This document shows, one piece after another, positions 53,128 through 63,851 of a stretch of DNA of 64,000 bases. Below the pieces are notes generated by a model that was not told where the DNA came from, did not search any database, and saw only the letters and a program-made list of their open reading frames with translations. Numbering within the stretch: position 1 is the stretch's first letter; each line of letters opens with the position of its first letter. Source of the DNA: Leguminivora glycinivorella (Eukaryota > Arthropoda > Insecta > Lepidoptera > Tortricidae); the NCBI RefSeq assembly GCF_023078275.1, contig NC_062990.1:14585549-14649548 (forward strand). Reading direction: 5' to 3'. The position numbers were made by a program, and so were the translations under genes.

Positions 53128-54290
53128 TTATATATAAATAAATATTAACCTACTTAAAAACACGAGGCAAACATCTTACTATCACTTCCATTTGGGTCCA
53201 TATTGGCTCATATAAAATTATTTGTTATAAAATTATTGTTTATACCCACTTGTGCTCCGAATGATCATTTCTCATAATTTTACTTATCATAACTTTGTTT
53301 CATTATTATCAATAGTACTACTATCACTGTTCATAATAATCATTTAGTCGAAAATTTTTAATCATAAATTCTATACAAATATTTAATAACATTCATAATT
53401 TTGTGTTTAAGAAAATCATTCATCATAAAATTATTTAAAAAGTTTTGGGGAAGTTCTATGAAAAACTTGTGCCATTTATAGAAGCGCGCTTGAAGCTTTT
53501 ACAGTGACATATATTTACAATTTACATTAAAAATTCGTTTCTGGTTCGCTCACGGTCAACCTAACACGCTCCTCCTCGCTACGCTCGTCGTCGCACCTAA
53601 CTGGACTGTCATATGTGATGTCTGTTCTGTTAACAATAATATAACGATAAATTATATTACTCGCAATCGTTATGATCAATAAGTATATGAACATAAACAT
53701 TAGTATAAAACGTATTTATGATGAATGACATTATGAACATAAGTCATTCGAAGTTACGATAGTTATTAACATAAAATTGTTATAAATAATGATCGTTATA
53801 ATGTAAAATTGTATGAGAAACATTTTCGGACTACCAATAATCTATATAACAATTTTATATGAACTTTGGCGCACCCCTTCCATTTACTAAGCTACCAAAC
53901 TAAAACATCTATATATATGTAAACCTTTGTTCCTCTTCCTTATTATCAAATTTAATCTTCGCACCCCTAAGGAATACACCATCCATACAAAATCCTTCCT
54001 TACAAACTTCAGGCGTAAAACTGAGAATAGAATGTTCGCGAAATCGTCTATAGTATAACGCCTAATGTCACACCGATAACGGCAGACAGAGACGAGAATA
54101 TTGGAATGACACGCGAGTGACAGGGACAGATAAGGAGCGTTTCGAATTGTCGTCGCAATATTCGAGATTAAAAGTAACGGCTCGCTTGGCAAGGTAAGGA
54201 GGGTTCGCAAAATAGGTGTTAATATTTAAATAGATTTTTTTATAAAAAATTTGCAAGTATGCTTTAATAAGAAAACTGGAAAACTAAATA
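53128..54290. other. AT-rich intergenic DNA
   Basis: Many CATAAT / ATTATG-type short inversions (53200-53800). Frames on the minus strand at 53887-54256 are unrecognised. Confidence 0.4.
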
Positions 54291-54294
54291 AATA

Positions 54295-54564
54295 AAATAT
54301 GTTATAAGGACTTCTTACACAGATTGACTCAGTCCCACGGTAAGCTCAAGAAGGCTTGTGTTGTTAGTATTCAGACAACGATATAATATAATATATAAAT
54401 ACTTATGTACATAGAAAACATCCATGACTCAGGAACAAATACCAGTGCTCATGAACCCGGGACCGCGGCTTAGCAGGCAGGGTCGCTACCTGCTAGGCCA
54501 GACCGGTAGTCAAAATAAATAAATACCTATACAAAAATTGCTCGTTTAAAGGTATAAGATAAAC
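54295..54564 (-). mobile_element. SINE A (type 2), reverse; start of 178-bp duplication
   Basis: GGACTTCTTACACAGATTGA...CCATGACTCAGGAACAAATA...AGGCCAGACCGGTAGTC. Positions 54387-54564 (SINE part plus GCTCGTTTAAAGGTATAAG flank) are repeated without change at 55853-56030. Confidence 0.85.
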
Positions 54565-54619
54565 TACTACGATAAGATACTATAAGATAAGATACTAATA
54601 TTATAAATGCGAAAGTAAC

Positions 54620-54676
<57 letters not shown>

Positions 54677-54888
54677 TACGCTTTCCCGCTTAAACCACGC
54701 AACCGATTTTGATGAAATTTGGAACAGACAATCTTTAGACCCTGAGACAGAACATAGGCTACTTTTTATTTCGAAAAAAAGGGATGAAGGGGTTGAAAAA
54801 GAGGTTGAAAGTTTGTATGGGATTTCTTAATTTTAAATGATAAAACCATGAAACTTTATATTTTAGCACTTGATAAGAAATCATTAAA

Positions 54889-55191
54889 CATATATTTAAA
54901 GTCACATACAGGTCGAACGCGATTAATTAACATTATTTTTACCTTTAAAATAAACATGGTGGGAAATAAAAATTAACTAAAAGCGGGTAGATTATATTTA
55001 TTTGTCTACCCCGAACATTTACATAAATTAATATCGGGTAGTTTTGTGTTGTTTACATCTCCGGTGACATTTTGCTGGGACGTCAGTCTTCCGCGACCAC
55101 GGCCAGTGCAACCTGGCCGAAACGTTGGGAAAAAAGGTAAAAATAATGTTAATTAATCGCGTTCGACCTGTATGTGACTTTAAATATGTGT
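54889..55191. repeat. Foldback with GAAACGTTGGG motif
   Basis: ATTTAAAGTCACATACAGGT...CATTATTTTTACCTTT mirrored at 55133-55191 (arms ~58 bp). The right side holds GCGACCAC, GGCC-AGTGCAACCT-GGCC, GAAACGTTGGG (55093-55130) and TTAATCGCG. Confidence 0.78.
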
Positions 55192-55237
55192 ACAAAGCGC
55201 GAGAACTTAAAGTGTTATATCATTAAACATCTTGATA

Positions 55238-55444
55238 AGGGATAGGGATAGGGATAGGGATAGCGATAGCGATAGGGAAAGCGATAGGGATAGCGATAGG
55301 GATAGCGATAGCGATAGCGATAGCGATAGCGATAGCGATAGCGATAGCGATAGCGATAGCGATAGCGATAGCGATAGCGTTAGCGATAGCGATATGGATA
55401 CGGATACGGATACGGATACGGATACGGATACGGATACGGATAAT
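55238..55444. repeat. Compound hexanucleotide minisatellite
   Basis: Successive blocks of GGGATA, GCGATA (the longest) and GGATAC units, with no stop in one frame on either strand (Asp/Ser/Arg repeats on +, Leu/Ser on -). Those frames are artefacts of the repeat. Confidence 0.9.
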
Positions 55445-55852
55445 ATGGGTATCGTTAGAGGGATACGGATAATCGGTCGGCGGTCTCTATACAATCAATG
55501 TGCTCTAAGACGATCGTTGTTTGCTTGCTTGAAGATTACGTTTGCGATAAGTATAAGCAAAATGTAAAAAATTGTAAGGGATAATAGAAAAAAGTACTTT
55601 TTACCCACCGATCATAGTGTCGAAATACGGGATATGTGGGATGTTTATAAAGGTTTCCCTAGCGTATATAGAATTACCTACGCTGTGGTCGATGTGTAAT
55701 ATTTCTACAATCATTGCAAGCAAAAGTATTATGTGCAATCGAAATAATCGCAGATAAATATACCTACAGAGAAACCTACGGTCCCTACGGATCCAAATGA
55801 AAATCTTAATGAATACTTTTATTACGCGGGCGAAGCCGCGGGTAAAAGCTAG

Positions 55853-56030
55853 TATAATATATAAATACTTATGTACATAGAAAACATCCATGACTCAGGA
55901 ACAAATACCAGTGCTCATGAACCCGGGACCGCGGCTTAGCAGGCAGGGTCGCTACCTGCTAGGCCAGACCGGTAGTCAAAATAAATAAATACCTATACAA
56001 AAATTGCTCGTTTAAAGGTATAAGATAAAC
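55853..56030 (-). repeat. Second copy of the 178-bp duplication
   Basis: Identical by eye to 54387-54564 and begins at the first base after the Helitron's terminal CTAG (55849-55852). Confidence 0.88.
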
Positions 56031-56562
56031 AAAGATAAATTTATCATACAATGAAAATGAATTAAAACCGAAATAAATTACACATATGAAAGAAAAAGTG
56101 ACCAAGTCCTCTGGTGCCTGAGGCTGGAATATACATAGTAGTGTGACTACTTTAAGACAGCACAAGTTGAAATATTTTCAATAGATTATAATTTAACTTG
56201 TGTTCATTAGAATACAATGAAAATGATTGAATATATACCTATTTCACCAGTTCTCCAGAACTCGGGATCAAACTTCACTTCAAGAAGTTCGTTTGATCAT
56301 AAAATATATTCCGTATTCCCAATTTTTCTGCCGACCCTCCAAGCAATACGGCTTCTTTCACTCTCCACTATTTTTTACAAGAATTTTTGCACTACCCAGA
56401 TATTTTCTGCACTCAGATACACACCCCTACTTGTAATACTGAAGTCTGGTTTTAAAAAAGTAGGCACGTATGGAATTGGATCCAGGGTTGCCAAAAAATT
56501 AAATAGGATTTTTGATGTAAGTACCGTATTTGTTTATAATTTTGTGTTGTTCTACTTTCAAC
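56031..56562. other. Intergenic; unrecognised open frame
   Basis: A + strand frame 56217-56693 (158 codons, MKMIEYIPISPVLQ...) is long for this window but runs into a SINE and has no domain I know. Probably chance. Confidence 0.35.
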
Positions 56563-56674
56563 TGGGCTTAGTCTGCACGCTAAACCGCGGTCGTGGGTTC
56601 GAATGCGTGGGCATTTATTTGTGTGATGAGCACAGATCTTTGTTCCTGAGTCATGATTTTTTTCTATTGCCCTT

Positions 56675-56798
56675 ATTCATAAACGTACTCTAAAGTTATC
56701 AAGCCAATAAAGTTCGTTTGTCCTTTTCTATTACACCAATACGTCGGAAAGTGACAAACGAACTTTATCGGCGTAATAACTTTAGAGTACGTGAATAC
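56675..56798. repeat. TTATTCATAAACG foldback MITE, second copy
   Basis: CTTATTCATAAACGTACTCT...mirrored...AGAGTACGTGAATACG. Diverged relative of 20109-20252. Confidence 0.75.
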
Positions 56799-56867
56799 GT
56801 GGGTATGTATTTAACTATATAAGTAAGTATATCGTCGCCTAGCACCCATAGTATAAGCTTTGCTTAG

Positions 56868-57105
56868 TGTAACGTGACGTTTATTATTTGCACTGGCAAC
56901 ACTTTGCTAGCTAATGTCATAGTGAACGAATGGCTACGTCACAACCAGTCAGTCACGGTTGACAGTTGACACTTCGGAACGAGACGTCTTCTAGTAAGGT
57001 TGGTGACATTTTGAATTTTATGTAATCTTGAATATTTTGTTAAATAAACATTTAATTTGATATTTGTCGTTTGAAATATTATCTTTACCTTGATATGTCG
57101 TAACA
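56868..57105. mobile_element. Solo LTR, 238 bp, 4-bp TSD TTAG
   Basis: TGTAACGTGACGTTTATT...GATATGTCGTAACA with TGT...ACA ends; TTAG at 56864-56867 and 57106-57109. Contains AATAAAC. Unrelated in sequence to the LTR at 34635. Confidence 0.75.
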
Positions 57106-57165
57106 TTAGTTTAGGGCTAGGCTAGATTGATCTGTGTAAGGTGTCCCGCAATATTTATTTATTTA

Positions 57166-57639
57166 CAAAATGAGGGCAGCACCGTCAGCAGATTGACTTA
57201 TTTTTAATTATCAATCTTTGTAGTGAACGAAGTTTTTGTGTGATGTGACAGCAATGTCAAAAACAGTAAAAAATCTAACCTAAAAATCGAGGTTATTTCA
57301 ACCTTGCCATGTATTCATTGTTTCTGAATTCAAAAGCTCAAACTATTTTTCCAGTGTTTTCTTTTTTTGCATTTGATGCGGTATGGCTTGTTCACAAATG
57401 CTTTCAATATTTTCCAAACAATTCTTTTTTTTTTTTAATTATAAATGGGCTTAGTCTTGTATTCGATGTGTTCGAGATTCTTTTTTTGAATAGGCTTTTG
57501 GAAACGGTTTTGGAAAACAATAGGTATGACAAAAACAGGACTGCGTCTAGCCAGGCTATTCTTCTATTTATTTTGAGTTGTTTATTTGGAATATGTATGT
57601 AGGTGTACTAAGTGATATCAGAATGACGTTTAAATGATT
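57166..57639. other. AT-rich intergenic DNA
   Basis: No recognised gene; a Phe-rich 97-codon frame has no motif. Confidence 0.4.
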
Positions 57640-57886
57640 TTTTGTCGCTCCGTTTTGCCGTGAAAGACGGACAAACAGACACACACACTTCCGAATTTAT
57701 ACTTTTACTAGCTTTTGCCCGCGGCTTCGCTCGTGTTAGAAAGAGACAAAAAGTAGTCTATGTCACTCTCCATCCCTTCAACTATCTCCAATTAAAAAAT
57801 CACGTCATTTCGTCGGGCCGTTTTGCCATGAAAGACGGACAAACAAACACACACACACACTTTCCTATTTATAATATTAGTGTGGT
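57640..57886 (-). mobile_element. Helitron pair, head-to-tail
   Basis: 57640-57704 is the 5' portion of one copy (in reverse: ACGGACAAACAGACACACAC). It is immediately followed by CTAGCTTTTGCCCGCGGCTT (57708) to AATATTAGTGTGG of a second, shortened copy. Confidence 0.75.
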
Positions 57887-58439
57887 ACTTACCTATATAC
57901 CTATACTATAGATTATTCTATTACCATTTTCGGACTAGACTATTATGTAAAAAAAAAACAGAAACAAAAGGTTCGTTCACCCGTGAACCGTCAAATTTCA
58001 CAAATCGATATTTCAATTACGCAAAGCGCGAAATCATAAAGTGACCAAGTCATCGATTCGATGCGCTCGCGTTTCTTTTTTCGGCCTCATGACGAATTGG
58101 CAATGTAATCTGTTTTATTATGTTAACAGTAATGTTTTTATTACTTGACACGCGCAGATTTTTCGAATGTTATGTGTTGTGTGTGTGTGTGTTATGTGTG
58201 TGTGTGTTAATAATAGGCTAATAGTTTCCTATAAGTAGGTACTTAAAATAAAATAGTCCATGCAGTGTACGAAATAAAGCACGACCTAATTAGAAGAAAA
58301 ATATGGAAAGTGGTTGTATGTTTAAACATAATTTCTATTTAATGAGTCAAAAAGAAATATATAAAGTAAATGAATTGACCGTGACGTCACTCCTCAGTAT
58401 TTCATAGTAATTCCATATTAGCCAATCGTTATGACAGTT
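57887..58439. other. Intergenic; TG microsatellite
   Basis: GTGTGTGTGT runs at 58175-58208. No gene. Confidence 0.4.
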
Positions 58440-59445
58440 CGTAAAAACCGGCCAAGAGCGTGTCGGGCCACGCTCAGTGTAGGGTTCCGTAGTTTTTCGT
58501 ATCTTTCTCAAAAACTACTGAACTTATCTAGTTCAAAACAATTTTCCTAGAAAGTCTTTATAAAGTTCTACTTTTGTTATTTTTTAAATATTTTTGAAAC
58601 ATATGGTTCAAAAGTTAGAGGGGGGGGACGCACTTTTTTTTCCTTTAGGAGCGATTATTTCCGAAAATATTGATATTATCAAAAAACGATCTTAGAAAAC
58701 CCTTATTCATTTTTAAATACCTATCCAACAACATATCACACGTTGGGGTTGGAATGAAAAAAAATATCAGCCCCCACTTTACATGTAGGGGGGGTACCCT
58801 AATAAAACATTTTTTTCCATTTTTTATTTTTGCACTTTGTTGGCGTGATTGATATACATATTGGTACCAAATTTCAGCTTTCTAGTGCTTACGGTAGGCT
58901 TGTGCCGTTTCGTTCGTTGATCGGAGCGCTCCGATCTCGTTCAATCGCTCCCACGAACTAGTTCGCTCTTTTAGGTCTTTTGCTCATTTAGTTCAACCAG
59001 ACCAGCGACCACTGCGGTCGGAAAGATCAGAACGAATGGGACCGAATAGTGTCAAAATGATACGAATAGTCCACAGATAGTTACATTCCGGGCCGAAAGG
59101 TTGTAAGTAACCGAAGTTTAATATGAAAACTTGACTTTTTTTGTTGCTCTGCTAAAGTAGCTCTCGCTCTCGGTCGGCGCAGTCACACATTCGTTCTCGA
59201 TCCAAACCGCTCGCGCTCGCCGATCCTATAATGAACTAAATGAGCAAAGACCGATTCTCAGACCACGGAAAGATTCAGTTCATTTCGGTCATTGATGGGA
59301 TTTTATTCCTAACAGTTCATAGTTCGTGAACGACACAAGCCTAGCTTACGGTTACTGAGATTATCCGCGGACGGACGGACGGACGGACGGACAGACATAC
59401 ATGGCGAAACTATAAGGGTTCCTAGTTGACTACGGAACCCTAAAA
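58440..59445 (-). repeat. TTGGCCGG...GGAACCCTAAAA repeat with nested MITE
   Basis: AAAACCGGCCAAGAGCGTGT...GGTACCAAATTTCAGC...[MITE]...ACGGACGGACGGAC...GACTACGGAACCCTAAAA. Reverse copy of 20459-21011. Confidence 0.8.
58896..59343 (-). mobile_element. MULE-like MITE, 448 bp, exact 9-bp TSD
   Basis: AGGCTTGTGCCGTTTCGTTC...GTTCGTGAACGACACAAGCCTA, flanked by GCTTACGGT at 58887-58895 and 59344-59352. Inverted relative to 9291-10068 and uninterrupted, so it shows the ancestral state of that locus. Confidence 0.85.
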
Positions 59446-60609
59446 AGAAGCTGATTTGACTAGTAGGAAACTAGCGTATTGTCTAAGGTACAGCGGTGCA
59501 AATCCCGACTGGGGGTGGGCGGGTAATTGTAACTGATCCATTTTTTCCATTATTACACTATTAGGTCGAGTTTCACAATGTATTCACTGAAAACGCGTAC
59601 CTTATATAACCAGCGGACACTCTAATTAATAATGCAAACATTGTAAAACATGTGAAAAAAATTGATCCGTTGCATTTATTTAATTTTATGGCTTACATAA
59701 ATTCATAGGTAGGTATCTACTATATACAATAAGTATGTCACGGATTGGCATTTAAAGTAAGTATATTAATAGTCAATAATATGCATATAAAAAGTCGTTT
59801 ATCCTTTCGAATGTGTTTAAAAAAAATCATAATTAGCCACCCTAACAAATAAATTGTATGATTAATTTGAAACCATATGTTATGGACAAATCATACCAAA
59901 GTTTAAAATGCCTTAAATTATAATTTTTTAAGTTATTTTTTATACAATTAGAAGTGATTTTTTTTATTGTCGTTACATAATAAAGTTTTTCAACAATTGT
60001 CGTATAAAATATTACATAATTAATGTATCAAAATGTTTATAGCAGTAGTTAAGCGCTATATTATAAAATTAAAATTTTGAAAAAATCCCCGACTTAAGGA
60101 ACCGATTTTCAAGAAACATGGCTAGGAATACTCCCGACTAACTCAGCTTTCAAACAAAAAAATCTAAATCTAAATCGGTTCATCCGTTTGGTACTTTTAA
60201 AGTATTTGCTTAGCGATCCACGCTAACTATACACTCATTTTAATAACAAGTTGACACTTTTCATTTAATCATGAACTTAAACTCAACGCCCATGAAATTA
60301 CTAACACCATTAAATTATACCACTCCGATAAAATCATATACCACGACGATAGATAAAACACTGCGAACGAAAAACAGCTTAACAACAATGTAAGTAAGAT
60401 TTTATTTTGAATGTAAGGATAGTGGTAGATACGACTTTTTGAAAGGTGCGCACGCGACGCAGTTAAACACGCAACGGAGCGAAGTAACAATTGTTTTACG
60501 TGTTGACGTGATATATGTATGATTTTGATGAAGTGATTTGTGTATTTGTGATGTTGATAGTTATGGTTAGAGATTTTGGGCTCAGTACGGAAAAGGGTAA
60601 TTTTTTAAG
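59446..60609. other. AT-rich DNA; one CGGTTCATCCG-family scrap
   Basis: 60060-60205 carries GAAAAAATCCCCGACTTAAG...AATCGGTTCATCCGTT. No gene. Confidence 0.45.
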
Positions 60610-61205
60610 TATTTTTTAGGGTTCCGTACCTCAAAAGGAAAAAACGGAACCCTTATAGGATCACTTTGTTGTCCGTCTGTCCGTCCGTCCGTCTGTCAAG
60701 ACCCTTTTTCTCAGGAACGCGTGGAGGTATGAAGCTGAAATTTATATCAATTACTCAGGTCTACTGTCCCTTGAAGCTGTGAAAAAATCAAACTTCTAAG
60801 CCAACGCAATCAAAAGACACAGCCGTTTATGCCGCAAATTTTCGACACTTGCAAGGGAATCAAAACCTACAGGGTGCTTCCCGTGAACTCAGAATCTTGA
60901 AATATGGTACGAAGCAACGTCTTATAGCATAGATAAAGGAAAAATTACGAAAACCATAAATTTTTAGTTACATCACATAATATATTTTTTTTTTAATAAT
61001 TTTAACCTTACTACCCATTTCCTCATAAACGCGTAGAGGTATTAAATTTAAATTCATACCAAATACTCAGGTCTATAATACCTTTAAGCTGTAACAAAAT
61101 CAAACTTCTATGTCAACGCAATCAAAAGAAACAGCAATTTAAGCTGCATATTACGGAACCCTCGGTGCGCGAGTCCGACTCGCACTTGGCCGGTTTTTTT
61201 TTTAT
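60610..61205 (+). repeat. GGGTTCCGTACCTC...CTTGGCCGG repeat, divergent
   Basis: TTAGGGTTCCGTACCTCAAA, GTCCGTCTGTCCGTCCGTCC, two CTCAGGTCTAYTRTMCCTT-type modules (60754-60800 and 61067-61110) and the end GAGTCCGACTCGCACTTGGC followed by CGG and poly-T. Shares only the termini with 20459-21011. Confidence 0.7.
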
Positions 61206-61752
61206 GTTTTACTACTATACTCTGTACATTTAGCTATTTATAACCTAAACACAAAATTATAATTTTGAAAAAACCCCCGACCGCGACATAGTAGACCGAT
61301 TTTCATGAAATATGACTAAGAAAACTCCCGACTAACTCAACTTTCAGACAAAAAAAACTATACCTAAATCGATTCATCCGTTCGGGAGCTATGATGCCAC
61401 AGACAGACACACACACAGACAGACAGACACGTCAAACTTATAACACCCCGTCGTTTTGCGTCGGGGTTTAAAAAGAATGTAATCATATAATTTGTTCATT
61501 TTCGGGTAGTTACGACATTATGTTGTTGATTAACCAACCAAATACAAAAACCAAGCGGATCTGTCACTGAGCGACCTGTCTTTAACCTTCTTGTTTGGTC
61601 GTGTAATATTTTCATTTACCCTTTTGAGGGTAGATTTTGTTTACATTTATTTAAATACCTAATGATTCAGACTATAGCGATCTAGCAGTTAATCACGGTA
61701 TTTTTGGCATAAATTGTAAAAATAAATATTTTATGCTTTATGCATTCTGTTA
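61206..61752. other. CAGA-type dispersed repeat and intergenic DNA
   Basis: 61255-61475 is a full copy ending CACCCCGTCGTTTTGCGTCG followed by GGG. The rest has no gene. Confidence 0.6.
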
Positions 61753-62063
61753 GGAAGCGCTGGTGGCCTAGCGGTAAGAGCGTGCGACTTTCGATCCGGA
61801 GGTCGCGGGTTCGAATCCGGCTCGTACCAATGAGTTTTTCTGAACTGTGCGAAATGTCATGTGATATTTGCCAGTCGCTTTTCGGTGAGGAAACCGGACA
61901 ATTCCAATAAGGCCAAGTTACCCTTCGGATTGGAAGGTCAGATGGTAATCGCTTTCGTGAAAACTGGTGCCTACGAAAATCTTGGGATTAGTTGTCAAAG
62001 CGGACCCCAGGCTCCCATGAGCCGTGGCAAATGCCGGGATGACGCAAGGAGGATGATGGTGAT
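61753..62063 (+). mobile_element. tRNA-headed SINE, B family, complete
   Basis: GCTGGTGGCCTAGCGGTAAG (A box) and GGTCGCGGGTTCGAATCC (B box), then GAAATGTCATGTGATATTTG...GGACCCCAGGCTCCCATGAG...CCGGGATGACGCAAGGAGGA. The best-preserved copy in the window. Confidence 0.85.
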
Positions 62064-62104
62064 GCGTTTTGTTTTTCGAGAACACTGTTGTCTTATTAAA
62101 ATAT

Positions 62105-62460
62105 ATAAATAAATAAAATAAATAAATATTATAGGACATTCTTACACAGATTGACTGAGGCCCACGGTAAGCTCAAGAAGGCTTGTGTTGTGGGTACTCA
62201 GACAACGATATATATAATATATACATACTTATATACATAGAACACATCCATGACTCAGGAACAAAATATATATATATGGTATAAAATATAATATATTCTT
62301 AACTAGTCTTTAAACTTATTATTCGTTATGCTACTACGAGAGAGCAGAGCTACGAGAACGCCACAACTGCTACGCCGTAGAAATCTAATTACGTAGCATT
62401 GGTTCAGTTAATAAATAAATATTATAGGTAGTACATTCTTACACAGATTAACTGAGTCCT
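62105..62460 (-). mobile_element. SINE A type-2 copies, reverse
   Basis: 62105-62270: AAATATTATAGGACATTCTT...CCATGACTCAGGAACAAAAT, lacking the head. A second tail scrap at 62410-62460. Confidence 0.7.
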
Positions 62461-62495
62461 ACCTAATTCAACGAATAATTCAGGATATTGTTTTA

Positions 62496-62745
62496 CACTG
62501 AGAGAAAATACAACCAGTTTTCATGTTTCGTTCAACAAGTTTTTTGATTAAAATAGCGCCTACGTGCTCTTTGGTTCAAACAACAAGCTACTTGTCATTT
62601 GAATCGGCAATATATTTGAATCAACAAGTCGATTTTATAAAAACAACCTGACACATATTGTTTTAAACATACGTTTGGCTGATTCAAATGGATAAACCGC
62701 AACAAGTCGAACTTGTTAAATCCACAATGCAAATTTCTCTCAGTT
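62496..62745. mobile_element. MITE, TA TSD, CACTGAGAGAAA ends, second copy
   Basis: Same length and almost the same sequence as 43420-43670; TA at 62494-62495 and 62746-62747. The last TIR base is changed (CAGTT). Confidence 0.87.
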
Positions 62746-63280
62746 TACAAACTTGGCAATTTCAAAAATATACAAGCAAGGTAATGGCTGAACTTTCAGC
62801 TTAAGAAACATCGGTTTACATGATTCGAGTGGTGCGATACCACAGATTGCACGAATATTTTTTTTTATTTCCGCTACCCAAAGGTTGTCTGGAAGAGATA
62901 GCTCTTTAGCGATAAGACCGCCTATTGTCTGCCTCTATTTATAATCATTTGTTTTGTCTCCACTGTATCTTTTTTCTGTATCTTTTGGTGAGGTGTGCCA
63001 ATAAAGAGTATTATATCTATCTATCTATCTTTACCCCAGTTCCCAAACTGTAACTTAAGAGGGCTTTCATGTGAAAAATAGTGAAATCGCAACCGAGCGC
63101 TTTATCATACCGTGTGTGGTATCAAATTAAAGAGCTTTCCGAATAGTTTACAAATATATTATAACATATTATAGGACTTGTTAACAAATTGACGCGGTTT
63201 TCGAAAATATGATGCAATGCCAATTCGTAACTGTCTGGATCGAGCATAAATATGTATACTCGCCGGTAACAAACGATACT
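62746..63280. other. LINE/SINE tail and dispersed repeat (-)
   Basis: GGTGTGCCAATAAAGAGTAT then (ATCT)n at 63010-63030 marks a retroposon 3' end. 63050-63185 is the reverse of the repeat at 18830-18970. Confidence 0.55.
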
Positions 63281-63793
63281 AATTGAGAAACCTGGCCAAC
63301 AAGGATATCATGCACTGGACTAACCTTCAGTTGCAATATGGCTCCTCAGCGTGGCTGGTTCTTTCACGTTCACCCCTTCTCCTTCACACACCGGCCGGTG
63401 GTACGATAAACAGTCTCAGGCCTTGTCACGCACAATAATCACAATATAAACACACAAATATGGAGATTGAACGATTAAAACATAATATATTTCGATTTTA
63501 TTCAATGGCGGTCGATGTGATCGCTCGCGGCGTCGCGGGGGTTCTCCCCATCGCCGACAGAGGCGCTGCAGACGGTGTCCACGCGCATGCGCCCAAATAC
63601 AGTTTAGGCGATCCTCATTGGCTAGCATTTCAAAATTCGCATCCCTGCGAAGTACGGTTTGGCAGTGCATCGATAAATGGTTGGAAGCGCGCGGAATATG
63701 AATTATTATTGTAAAACTAAACGTTAAGAACGGAACATTCCGCCCACCAAAATACCAATGGGATTTTCCCGAATAAAAGAGGGACGTTACATT
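63281..63793 (-). mobile_element. Probable 3' LTR of BEL/Pao-like element
   Basis: On the minus strand a TGTAACGTCCC start (63793) lies ~60 bp after the pol stop. Within it are GGGCGCATGCGCGTGGACAC and AATAAAATCG (63493-63502). The inner boundary is uncertain. The 84-codon frames here are not genes. Confidence 0.4.
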
Positions 63794-63851
63794 ACTATTA
63801 GACTACGATTTACTAAGCTAATCTTAAAACTAGGAGCGTTGTTGGGAGTGA

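Larger units (their letters stand above)
54594..55852 (+). mobile_element. Helitron, ~1.26 kb, with nested repeats
   Basis: 5' ATACTAATATTATAAATGCG, a CTGT microsatellite (54623-54675), the family body CGCAACCGATTTTGATGAAA, and the 3' end GCGGGCGAAGCCGCGGGTAA followed by AAGCTAG|T. It contains a nested palindrome (54889-55191) and a GATAGC minisatellite (55238-55444). No Rep/helicase frame. Confidence 0.65.
56563..57165 (+). mobile_element. SINE A family (tail type 1) with two insertions
   Basis: Head CTGGGCTTAGTCTGCACGCT, GGGTTCGAATGCG, CAGATCTTTGTTCCTGAGTC. Split by the TTATTCATAAACG foldback (56675-56798) and by a solo LTR (56868-57105). Resumes TTTAGGGCTAGGCTAGATTG...TATTTATTTATTT. Confidence 0.78.

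Noticed and set aside
55232..55567. Asp/Ser-rich 111-aa frame and Leu/Ser-rich opposite frame
   Set aside because: Both are produced by the hexamer minisatellite; no real protein.
56217..56693. 158-codon open frame, possible gene
   Set aside because: No motif, ends inside a SINE, composition like the surrounding AT-rich DNA.
63416..63714. 84-codon frames on both strands near the right edge
   Set aside because: They lie in the probable LTR, overlap each other and have no domain.
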